A stretch of 64,000 bases of DNA. Origin: Bos javanicus. Its lineage: Eukaryota; Chordata; Mammalia; Artiodactyla; Bovidae. Location of the stretch: positions 32,033,925 through 32,097,924 of the forward strand of contig NC_083885.1 of the NCBI RefSeq assembly GCF_032452875.1. The letters are read 5' to 3'. The translations under genes were made by a program, and so were the position numbers. The notes under the pieces were generated by a model. The model was not told where the DNA came from and did no database searches. It worked only from the letters and a program-made list of their open reading frames with translations. Shown piece after piece: positions 1 to 9,170 of the stretch (positions are counted from its first letter, which is position 1; every line of letters starts with the position of its first letter).

Positions 1-350
1 TTCCCCATCCTGAACCCAGGAAAGCATTCCTGTGCGTGTATCCCATTGAGTATGTGCAAAAGTTTCTCAAAGGGACAGGCTTAGGAATGATGGGTCACCT
101 ATGCCTCATTATAGTAACTTCTTCAATGTTACCAGACCATGCCAAATTCATCCAATATGGTTGTGAGTTACAGCATCTGTTCTTCCTTCTTCTTTCTTTG
201 CTTTCTTCCCTTCTTCCTTTCTCTCTTTATTCTTTCTCCACAGGATACAATTCCCCACTATCATTCTTTATAACTGCACAGCCTATTATTTAGGAGCCCT
301 TCCTCTTCACAGGATCCTCTTAGTACTGTCCACCTAACAACTGGATAGAG
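1..350. other. Unique sequence with a polypyrimidine tract
   Basis: No gene or recognisable interspersed repeat is visible. The stretch at about 178-241 is almost pure C/T (CTTCTT/CTTTCT units), a low-complexity polypyrimidine tract. The 85-aa frame over it is low complexity and not credible as a gene. Confidence 0.6.
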
Positions 351-479
351 TGTGCATGCTTAGTCGCTCAGTCATGTCCAACTCATTATGACCCTGTGCA
401 CTGTAGCCCACCAGGCTCCTCTGTCCATGGGATTATCCTGGTAAGAATACTGGAGTAGGTTTCTATGCCCTCCTCCAGG
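351..479 (-). mobile_element. Bov-tA/Bov-A family SINE fragment
   Basis: Antisense copy of the BovB-derived SINE body. It reads in order through the antisense motifs for 'cgctcagtcatgtcc', 'actgtagcccaccaggctcc', 'tccatgggatt' and 'gaatactggagtaggtt'. The tRNA-like head is missing. Several substitutions indicate an old copy. Confidence 0.85.
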
Positions 480-644
480 TACACAGAGTACAGAACACAG
501 AACACAATTAGACTAGTACAAGTCAATTTGACTATTTTTCTCTCCCCTGAGGTGGAGCTGTTGCTTTTGCACTGCAAGTCCAAAGCATATAGACACATGG
601 ATGTGGCAGACCTGCTCTCAACCACATAGAGGAGTCTATTATGC

Positions 645-1164
645 CAGGGGTCCCCAACCCTCAGGCCATGGACCAGTACAAGTCTGTAGTCTGTTAGGAA
701 CTGGGTTGCACAGCAGGAGGTGAGTGGCAAGCAAGTGAGCAAACCTTTATTTGTACTTACAGCCTTTCCCCATGGCTCACATTACCACTTGAACTCAGGA
801 AAACGAGCTCAAGGAACCCACTGCTTCTTCCTTTTCTTCTCCCAGTGATTATGGTGAACTGTATAATTATTTCATTATATACCACAATGTAATCATAATA
901 GAATAAGTATTAGTTGCTCAGCCGTGTCCGAGTTTTTGAGACCCCATGGACTGTAGCCACCAGGTTCCTCTGTCCATGGGATTCTCTAGGCAAAAAACAC
1001 TGGAGTGGGTTGCCATTTCCTCCTTAATAACAGAATAAAGTGTACCAAAAATGTAATGTGCCTGAATCATCTGAAACTTTCCTTCTTCACCCCTTCCCTT
1101 GTCTGTGGAAAAGTTGTTTTTCCAAGAAACTGGTCCCTAACACCAAAAAGGTTGAGGAACACTG
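645..1164 (+). mobile_element. hAT-Charlie (MER1-like) DNA transposon relic, split by a SINE
   Basis: Non-autonomous hAT element. The left end reads CAGGGGTCCCCAACC (645-659) and the right end is its imperfect inverted copy, ggttgaggaacactg (1150-1164). Inside the left end is the familiar 'ctgttaggaactgggttgcacagc' type sequence and near the right end 'tggtccctaacaccaaaaagg'. The flanks carry an 8-bp target duplication, tattatgc (637-644) versus ttttatgc (1165-1172), matching at 7 of 8 positions, as expected for hAT insertion. The element is interrupted at 909-1027 by a later SINE. No transposase coding remains. The family name is from memory; superfamily assignment is firmer. Confidence 0.75.
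909..1027 (-). mobile_element. Bov-tA/Bov-A SINE inside the hAT relic
   Basis: Antisense SINE body (cagccgtgtccgag, ccatggactgtagcc, ctctgtccatgggattct, actggagtgggttgccattt). It lies between near-direct repeats ending gaataag (to 907) and gaataaag (to 1040), consistent with a target duplication. It therefore inserted after the hAT element was in place. Confidence 0.85.
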
Positions 1165-1172
1165 TTTTATGC

Positions 1173-2039
1173 AGTAAAAGAAAATGACCTTAATAGAAGT
1201 ATAAGCAAAGGGAGAAAAGTAAATGGACAGAGATGGGTCAGAACCCTGAGATCCTGTCCTTGATATCCTGTCATGTTCAGTTTTCACTTTGCATGCAGAA
1301 AGTTAAAAGCAATCTTTAAATAATATTGTTAGCTTAAAGAAACATCCAGGAGGCTTGGTGGCACTGTGATACAAAATGTGAAACTACACTACATAATGCA
1401 AGAATGTCTGATTTGAGTTGATAGCAAAAAAAAAAAAAAAAAAACTATATTCAGAGTGGAAATGTGAACTATTCTAGAAGTCTCCAGTATATATTATTAT
1501 GCTAACATGAATTACGCTTCTAAAACCTGAAACAGATGGAAAAGCCTGACTAGTATACAGTGTTAAATCTATTGTGTAAGTGCAATGGAATTGAAATAAT
1601 CTGCATTTCTTAAACATCTGCCACATGTTTCCATGAGACCAAAAACATTCTCTGTGAGATTAATAACTGGGCAGGACAAGACAATCCCCTTTTGAGAGGA
1701 ATGCCTCTCTTAGAAATACCTTGAATGATATTCAAAAGACACTTGCAGGCTATTTCACACTTACCATACTTGAAAAGTATGAATAATAATACTTTACAAA
1801 TAACCACAAGAAAGACTAAATGGATAACTCATGTTCTGTATTACAACTACAGGTGACTGAAATTATGAATGGAAGCAAAATAATTTAGATCATTGGACAA
1901 TATTCTAGTATCAAACAGCAGGGATAATACCAACCATTTCTAAATAATAGTGATCAGAACAGTGAATGCATACACACAGACTCCATATGAGAAAGAGTCA
2001 GTAGAACTTAGGATGGGTACACTAGGGGGAAAAAAAACA
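1173..2039. other. AT-rich unique sequence
   Basis: No gene or recognised repeat. It contains an 18-bp poly(A) run near 1426-1443. The short open frames have no domain or codon signal. Confidence 0.5.
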
Positions 2040-2110
2040 AAAGCATTACTATGAACAAAGCTAGTGGAAGTGATGGAATTCCGGTTGAGTTATTTAAAAT
2101 CCTTAAAGAT
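2040..2110 (+). mobile_element. Old BovB LINE, segment 1 of 3
   Basis: Sense-strand BovB reverse-transcriptase upstream sequence, encoding MNKASGSDGIPVELFKILKD. The element is 5'-truncated here. The next BovB base pairs resume at about 3633, after an L1 insertion, and again at 7544 after a younger BovB. The three pieces collinearly reconstruct one older, diverged + strand BovB running to about 8042. Confidence 0.85.
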
Positions 2111-3632
2111 ACATCAGTGTCTCTTTTGCTGTCTCATACACAGGGTTATTGTTACCATCTTTCTAAATTCCATATATATGCGTTAGTATACTGTATTGGT
2201 GTTTTTCCTTCTGGCTTACTTCACTCTGTATAATAGGCTCCAGTTTCATCCACCTCATTAGAACTGATTCAAATGTATTCTTTTTAATGGCTGAGTAATA
2301 CGCCATTGTGTATATGTACCACTGCTTTCTTATCCATTCATCTGCTGATGGACATCTAGGTTGCTTCCATGTCCTGGCTATTATAAACAGTGCTGCGATG
2401 AACAGTGGGGTACACGTGTCTCTTTCCCTTCTGGTTTCCTCAGTGTGTATGCCCAGCAGTGGGATTGCTGGATCATAAGGCAGTTCTATTTCCAGTTTTT
2501 GAAGGAATCTCCACACTGTTCTCCATAGTGGCTGTACTAGTTTGCATTCCCACCAACAGTGTAAGAGGGTTCCCTTTTCTCCACACCCTCTCCAGCATTT
2601 ATTGCTGGTAGACTTTTGGATCACAGCCATTCTGACTGGTGTGAAATGGTACCTCATAGTGGTTTTGATTTGCATTTCTCTGATAATGAGTGATGTTGAT
2701 AATCGTTTCATGTGTTTGTTAGCCATCTGTATGTCTTCTTTGGAGAAATGTCTATTTAGTTCTTTGGCCCATTTTTTGATTGGGTCATTTATTTTTCTGG
2801 AGTTGAGCTGTAGGAGTTGCTTGTATATTTTTGAGATTAGTTGTTTGTCAGTTGCTTCATTTGCTATTATTTTCTCCCATTCTGAAGGCTGTCTTTCCAC
2901 CTTGCTAATAGTTTCCTTTGATGTGCAGAAGCTTTTAAGGTTAATTAGGTCCCATTTGTTTATTTTTGCTTTTATTTCCAATATTCTGGGAGGTGGGTCA
3001 CAGAGGATCCTGCTGTGATGTATGTCAGAGAGTATTTTGCCTATGTTCTCCTCTAGGAGTTTTATAGATTCTGGTCTTACGGTTAGATCTTTAATCCATT
3101 TTGAGTTTATTTTTGTGTATGGTGTTAGAAAGTGTTCTAGTTTCATTCTTTTACAAGTGGTTGACCAGATTTCCCAGCACCACTTGTTAAAGAGATTTGT
3201 CTTTAATCCATTGTATATTTTTGCCTCCTTTGTCAAAGATAAGGTGTCCATATGTGCATGGATTTATCTCTGGGCTTTCTATTTTGTTCCATTGATCTAT
3301 ATTTCTGTCTTTGTGCCAGTACCATACTGTTTTGATAACTGTGGCTTTGTAGTAGAGCCTGAAGTCAGGTAGGTTGATGCCTCCAGTTCCATTCTTCTTT
3401 CTCAAGATCGCTTTGGCTATTCGAGGTTTTTTGTATTTCCATACAAATTGTGAAATTATTTGTTCTAGCTCTGTGAAGAATACTGTTAGTAGCTTGATAG
3501 GGATTGCACTGAATCTATAAAAGGCTTTGGGTAGTATACTCATTTTCACTATATTGATTCTTCCAATCCATGAACATGGTATATTTCTCCATCTATTAGT
3601 GTCCTCTTTGATTTCTTTCACCAGTGTTTTAT
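2111..3632 (-). mobile_element. L1 (ruminant) ORF2 fragment, truncated at both ends
   Basis: Minus-strand L1 covering the 3' part of ORF2. It lacks the usual 3' UTR and poly(A): its sense-strand 3' end stops at '...gagacactgatgt', about 290 nt short of where the copy at 58.1-58.6 kb ends. The interrupted BovB is continuous across the insertion, losing at most 1 bp (aaagat | atgct), with no target duplication and about 2 bp of shared bases at one junction. This pattern differs from ordinary target-primed L1 insertion. Confidence 0.85.
2163..3621 (-). pseudogene. L1 ORF2 remnant (C-terminal part)
   Basis: Two overlapping minus-strand frames (3621-3187, then 3251-2163) carry the region after the reverse-transcriptase core of L1 ORF2. 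The upstream frame has [20 protein letters not shown] and [20 protein letters not shown]. The downstream frame has the cysteine motif region ([18 protein letters not shown]) and ends with the conserved tail [19 protein letters not shown]. One frameshift at about 3187-3251 separates them. The endonuclease and catalytic RT motifs lie outside the fragment, so it cannot encode an active enzyme. Confidence 0.85.
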
Positions 3633-4530
3633 GCTAATAAAGTCTGCACTCAAAATGCCAGTAAATTTGAAAAATTCAGCAGCAGCCACAGGACTGGAAA
3701 AGGTCGGCTTTTGTTCCAATCTTAAAGAAGGGCAATGCCAAAGAATGTTAAAACTACTGTACAATTGTACTCATTTCACATGCTAGTAAGGTTATGCTCA
3801 AAATCCTTCAAGATAGGCTTTAGCAGTAAGTGAAGGGAATTTCCATATGCACAAGCTCGGTTTTGAAGTGGCAGAGGAACCAAAGATTAAATTGCCAACA
3901 TTCATTGAATCATGGAGAAAGAAAGGGAATTACAGAAGAACATCCACTTCTGCTTCATTGACTATGAAGCCTTCAGAGGTATGGATCACTACAAACTGTG
4001 GAAAATTCTTTAAGAGATGGGAGTACCAGACTACCTTACCAGTCTTCTGAGAAACCTATATGCAGAAGCAACAGTTAGAACCAGACATGGAACAACTGAA
4101 TGGTCCAAAATTGGGAAAGGAATAAGACAAGGCTGTACATTATCATCCTCCTGCTTATTTAACTTACATGCAGAATATATCATACAAAATGCCTGGCTGA
4201 ATGAATCACAAGCTGGAATCAAGACTGTAGGGAGAAATATCAACCACCTCAGATATGCAAATGAAACTAAAGAGGAACTAAAAAGCCTCTTGATGAGGAT
4301 GAGGGTGAAAGATGAGAGTGAAAAAAAAAAAAAAAGCTTAAAACTCAACATTACAAAAACTAGGATCATGGCATCTAGTCTCATCACTTCATGGCAAATA
4401 GAGGGGGAAAACTGGAAGCAGTGACGAATTTTATTTTCTTGGGGTCCAAAATCACTGTGGATAGTGACTGCAGCCATGAAATTAAAAGATGCTTGCTCCT
4501 TCTGGAGCAATCTAATGGCAAATCTCAAGA
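3633..4530 (+). mobile_element. Old BovB LINE, segment 2 of 3
   Basis: Sense BovB reverse-transcriptase region, diverged. It reads through 'gactggaaaaggtcgg', 'aagggcaatgccaaagaatg', then FIDYAKAFD-like and GTTEW-IGKGIRQGC-like coding, with a poly(A)-expanded tract at 4320-4335. Many substitutions and frame breaks mark it as older than its neighbour. It stops at 4530, where an inverted younger BovB begins, and its sequence continues at 7544. Confidence 0.85.
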
Positions 4531-6699
4531 TGTACTCTGCATATAAGTTAAATAAGCAGGGTGACAATATACAGCCTTGACATACTCCTTTTTCTATTTG
4601 GAACCAGTCTGTTGTTCCATGTCCAGTTCTAACTGTTGCTTCATGACCTGCATACAAATTTCTCAAGAGGCAGGTCAGGTGGTCTGGTATTCCCATCTCT
4701 TTCAGAATTTCCCACAGTTTATTGTGATCCACACAGTCAAAGGCTTTGGCATAGTCAATAAAGCAGAAATAGATGTTTTTCTGGAACTCTCTTGCTTTTT
4801 CCATGATCCAGCGGATGTTGGCAATTTGATCTCTGGTTCCTCTGCCTTTTCTAAAACCAGCTTGAACATCTGGAAGTTCACAGTTCATGTATTGCTGAAG
4901 CCTGGCTTGGAGAATTTTGAGCATTACTTTACTAGCGTGTGAGGTGAGTGCAATTGTGCGGTAGTTTGAGCATTCTTTGGCATTGCCTTTCTTTGGGATT
5001 GGAATGAAAACTGACCTTTTCCAGTCCTGTGGCCACTGCTGAGTTTTCCAAATTTGCTGGCATATTGAGTGCAGCACTTTCACAGCATCATCTTTCAGGA
5101 TTTGGAATAGCTCAACTGGAATTCCATCACCTCCACTAGCTTTGTTCATAGTGATGCTTTCTAAGGCCCACTTGACTTCACACTCCAGGATGTCTGACTC
5201 TAGGTGAGTGATCACACCATCATGATTATCTGGGTCGTGAATATCTTTTTTGTACAGTTCTTCTGTGTATTCTTGCCACCTCTTCTAAATATCTTCTGCA
5301 TTCTGTAAGGTCCATACCATTTCTGTCCTTTATCGAGCCCATCTTTGCATGAAATATTCCCGTGGTATCTCTAATTTTCTTGAAGAGATCTCTAGTCTTT
5401 CCCATTCTGTTGTTTTCCTCTATTTCTTTGCATTGATGGCTGAGGAAGCCTTTCTTATCTCTTCTTGCTATTCTTTGGAACTCTGCATTCAGATGCTTAT
5501 ATCTTTCCTTTGCTCCTTTGCTTTTCACTCCTCTTCTTTTCACAGCTATTTGTAAGCCCTCCCCAGACAGCCATTTTGCTTTTTTGCATTTCTTTTCAAT
5601 GGGGATGGTCTTGATTCCTGTCTCCTGTACAATGTCATGAACCTCAGTCCATAGTTCATCAGGCACTCTATCTATCAGATCTAGGCCCTTAAATCTATTT
5701 CTCACTTCCACTGTATAATCATAAGGGATTTGATTTAGGTCATACCTGAATGGTCTAGTGGTTTTCCCTATTTTCTTCAATTTAAGTCTGAATTTGGTAA
5801 TAAGGAGTTCATGATCTGAGCCACAGTCAGCTCCTGGTCTTGTTTTTGCTGACTGTATAGAGCTTCTCCATGTTTGGCTGCAAAGAATATAATCAGTCTG
5901 ATTTCAGTGTTGACCATCTGGTGATGTCCATATGTAGAGTCTTCTCTTGTGTTGTTGGAAGAGGGTGTTTGCTATGACCAGTGCATTTTCTTGGCAAAAC
6001 TCTTTTAGTCTTTGCCCTGCTTCATTCCATATTACAAGGCCAAATCTGCCTATTATTCCAGGTGTTTCTTGACTTCCTACTTTTGCATTCCAGTCCCCTA
6101 TAATGAAAAGGACAACTTTTTTTTCGGTGTTAATTCTAAAAGGTCTTGTAGGTCTTCATAGAACCGTTCAACTTCAGCTTCTTCAGCATTACTGGTTGGG
6201 GCATAGATTTGGATTACTGTGATACTGAATGGTTTGCCTTGGAAATGAACAGAGATCATCCTGTCGTTTTTGAGATTTCATCCAAGTACTTCATTTCGGA
6301 ATCTTTTGTTGACCATGATGGCTACTCCATTTCTTCCGAGGGATTCCTGCCCACAGTAGTAGATAGAATGATCATCTGAGTTAAATTCACCCATTCCAGT
6401 CCATTTTAGGTTGCTGATTCCTAGAATGTTGACATTCACTCTTGCTTGACCACTTCCAATTTGCCTTGATTCATGGACCTGACATTCCAGGTTCCGATGC
6501 AATATTGCTCTTTATAGCATCGGACCTTGCTTCTATCACCAGTCACATCCACAACTGGGTACTGCTTTTGCTTTGGCTCTATCCCTTCATTCTTTCTGGA
6601 GTTATTTCTCCACTGATCTCCAGTAGCATATTGGGCACCTACTGACCTGGGAAGTTCCTCTTTCAGTATCCTATCATTTTGCCTTTTCATACTGTTCAT
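4531..6699 (-). pseudogene. BovB ORF remnant: endonuclease and N-terminal reverse transcriptase
   Basis: Broken coding for the BovB polyprotein, read on the minus strand. The N-terminus is at 6699 (MNSMKRQNDRILKEELPRS). The AP-endonuclease start follows (CIGTWNVRSMNQGKLEVVKQE about 6500-6440, then LGISNLKWTGMGEFNSDDH in another frame). The linker is at 5780-5226. RT motifs are in 5215-4531: FIPIPKKGNAKECSNYRTIA, FIDYAKAFDCVDHNKLW (motif A, catalytic Asp) and KGVCQGCILSPCLFNLYAEY. Stops and frameshifts separate the pieces. The YxDD box lies on the sense segment beyond 6745, so no continuous ORF exists. Confidence 0.85.
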
Positions 6700-6744
6700 G
6701 GGGTTCTCAAGGCAAGAATACTGAAGTGGTTTGTCATTTCCTTC
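4531..6744 (-). mobile_element. BovB LINE, inverted 5' segment of a twin-primed insertion
   Basis: Reverse-complement BovB from the 5' region (6744, just upstream of the coding start near 6699) through the endonuclease to mid-reverse-transcriptase (4531). It is joined head-to-head to a sense 3' segment at 6745. The inverted segment ends at the codons for LFNLYAEY-, and the sense segment starts about 50 bp further on at the codons for GRNINNLRY. The two halves are therefore complementary parts of one RNA with a small loss at the switch point. The flanks carry caaatctcaaga (4519-4530) and caaatctaagca (7544-7555), an imperfect target duplication. Confidence 0.9.
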
Positions 6745-7543
6745 TTGCTGGGAGAAATATCAATAACCTCAGATATGGGGATGACACCACCCTTATGGCA
6801 GAAAGTGAAGAGGAACTAAAAAGCCTCTTGATAAAAGTGAAAGTGGAGAGTGAAAAAGTTGGCTTAAAGCTCAACATTCAGAAAATGAAGATCATGGCAT
6901 ATGGTCCCATCACTTCATGGGAAATAGATGGGGAAACAGTGGAAACAGTGTCAGACTTTATTTTTTTGGGCTCCAAAATCACTGCAGATGGTGATTGCAG
7001 CCATGAAATTAAAAGATGTTTACTCCTTGGAAGAAAAGTTATGACCAACCTAGATAGCATATTCAAAAGCAGAGACATTAGTTTGCCGACAAAGGTCCGT
7101 CTAGTCAAGGCTATGGTTTTTCCTGTGGTCATGTACGGATGTGAGAGTTGGACTGTGAAGAAGGCTGAGCGCTGAAGAATTGATTTCTTTGAACTGTGGT
7201 GTTGGAGAAGACTTTTGAGAGTCCCTTGGACTGCAAGGAGATCCAACCAGTCCATTCTAAAGGAGATCAGCCCTGGGATTTCTTTGGAAGGAATGATGCC
7301 AAAGCTGAAACTCCAGTACGTTGGCCACCTCATGCGAAGAGTTGACTCATTGAAAAAGACTCTGATGCTGGGAGGGATTGGGGGCAGGAGGAAAAGGGGA
7401 CGATAGAGGATGAGATGGCATCACTGACTCGATGGACGTGAGTCTGAGTGAACTCCAGGAGTTGGTGATGGACAGGGAGGCCTGGTGTGTTGCGATTCAT
7501 GGGGTTGCAGAGTCAGACACAACTGAGCGACTGAACTGACTGT
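6745..7543 (+). mobile_element. BovB LINE, sense 3' segment of the twin-primed insertion
   Basis: Sense BovB 3' third ending in the typical 3' sequence (cgactgaactgactgt). It encodes the end of the reverse transcriptase and the C-terminal region ([34 protein letters not shown]). The catalytic YADD box reads YGDD here (LRYGDDTTLMAES, about 6770-6805). With 4531-6744 it forms one roughly 3.0-kb, nearly full-length BovB insertion inside the older BovB. Confidence 0.9.
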
Positions 7544-8042
7544 CAAATCTAAGCATTGTATTAAAAAGAAGAGACATCACTTTGCTTATAAAAGTCTGTC
7601 TAGTCAAAGCTGTTGTATTTCCAATAGTCATGTATGGATGTGAGTGTTAGACCATAAAGAAGGCTGAGCATCAAAGAATTGAAGATTTTGAATTGTGGTG
7701 CTGCACAAAATTCTTAAGAGTCCCTTGGACTTCAAGGAGATTTGAGCCAGTCACTCCTAAAGGAGATATATCCTGAATACTCATTAGAAGGACTGAACCT
7801 GAAGCTCCAATACTTTGGGCACCTGATGAGAAGAGCTGACTCATTGGAAAAGACTCTGATGCTGGGAAAGACTGAAGGCACAAGTAGAAAAGAGTGGCAG
7901 GGGAAAGGATGATTAGATAGCATCACCAATAGTAGACATGAATTTGCACAAACTCCAGGACATAGTGGAGGACAGAGGAGCCTGGCATGCTGTAGTCCAT
8001 GGGGTAGCAAAGATTCAGACACAACGTAGCGACGAAACAACA
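7544..8042 (+). mobile_element. Old BovB LINE, segment 3 of 3
   Basis: Continuation of the old + strand BovB after the nested younger copy. It starts at 'caaatctaagcattgtatt', matching the BovB sequence expected after 4530, and runs to a degenerate 3' end (gacacaacgtagcgac). It carries many more substitutions than 6745-7543, so two age classes lie side by side. Confidence 0.85.
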
Positions 8043-8337
8043 GTTATAACCCTAGAAAAAACCTAGGAAAAGGGTGATTTTCTTATATATAAAGACTACA
8101 GAAGGGACAGGGTATAACTTAACTGGGTACACTAGAACTAGTGCGTAGAAAAATAAGAAGTAGATCCTTATTATTGCTCATGCCTCTACTATTGTAAGGT
8201 TTCCATGATCTTATCCTTAACATAGCCTTTAATGTGGTTTTTAAACATACATTGAATACACACCTAGCCCTAAGATTACTCCTTAAACATAAAATAAACA
8301 GGATCATATATGTATAGTGGCAACCTTCTATAGGGCA
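8043..8337. other. Unique sequence
   Basis: No gene or recognised repeat in this stretch, which is just under 300 bp. Confidence 0.4.
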
Positions 8338-8450
8338 CAAACTCTGGAGTAAGACTACCTAGTATAAACTTTGGCTCTGCTAAACTGTGTGACCTTGAAC
8401 ACATTTTTTAGATCTCTTTCTGCCTCAGTTTCTTCAGATGATTTCCATAA
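8338..8450 (+). mobile_element. MIR SINE relic
   Basis: Matches the MIR core in order: ctctggagt-agactacct, ttggctctgc, ctgtgtgaccttgaac, then ctgcctcagtttcttcag. This is an ancient mammalian SINE. Confidence 0.7.
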
Positions 8451-9104
8451 GAAATGATTTACTACAAACACGGTTTTTATGAAAAGGCCTGCTATATATT
8501 AAGTATTCATTAAATGTTATTTCTTCTTCCTCAACCTTCCCTCCTATTCTTCATCCTATAATTATTATTATTTTTTTTTCACTTTACTATTTTATACGTT
8601 ACTCTAATCACCTATAAGTTGAATACCAAAACCCTTACACATCATCTTTGATGTATAATTTCTGATTCTTTCTCTAGACAAATATTTATCTTTGCCCTAT
8701 CTCCCATTTTATATTTAATTGTCCACACCACTTTCAGTTACTCTGAAATCCTTTGTTATCTCATGCAAGCATATCTGTGCACATATTGGGCTGTCCCACA
8801 TTTATGGTTCACCATTCTGCAGCACACAGACTAGCCACTTTTTAAAAATTTCCCAGGGAAAAATGAACCCCACCATCAACTGTGTTGTTGATATCTGATA
8901 TAAATTTCTAATATTGAATATGTTACAATGTGTAGTATATTTTGGCTTTTATGTCCTTTCCAAGAGGATTGCAAGTCCTTGAAAAAAAAGGATGATGTCT
9001 CTGTTACATAGAAGAGCATCTGACCTACTGATGCACTTACCAAGACGAGTATTTGTTGAACTGATAGAAGTTCCATATGGAAAAATAATAATTAAAAAAA
9101 ATTT
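8451..9104. other. AT-rich unique sequence
   Basis: No gene or clear repeat. The short frames over it have no coding signal. Confidence 0.4.
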
Positions 9105-9170
9105 CAGGGAACACATGTATACCTGTGGTGGATTCATTTTGATATTTGGCAAATAAATTATTTTAAAAAA
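9105..9170 (+). mobile_element. L1 3'-end fragment
   Basis: Short match to the ruminant L1 3' UTR end (acatgtatacctgtggtgga, ttcattttgatatttggcaa) followed by an A-rich end. It is a very strongly 5'-truncated insertion. Confidence 0.75.

Noticed and set aside
2542..3372. Two + strand frames of 158 and 116 aa
   Set aside because: Antisense to the L1 ORF2 fragment, with no independent coding evidence.
4031..5215. A single 394-aa minus-strand protein
   Set aside because: Only 4531-5215 is BovB coding. The part from 4530 down to 4031 is read antisense through the older BovB, so the frame is a chance fusion across the insertion junction.
6436..6699. BovB N-terminus as an intact translation start of an active element
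   Set aside because: The start region is well preserved, but the downstream endonuclease and RT are split by frameshifts, stops and the inversion at 6744/6745.
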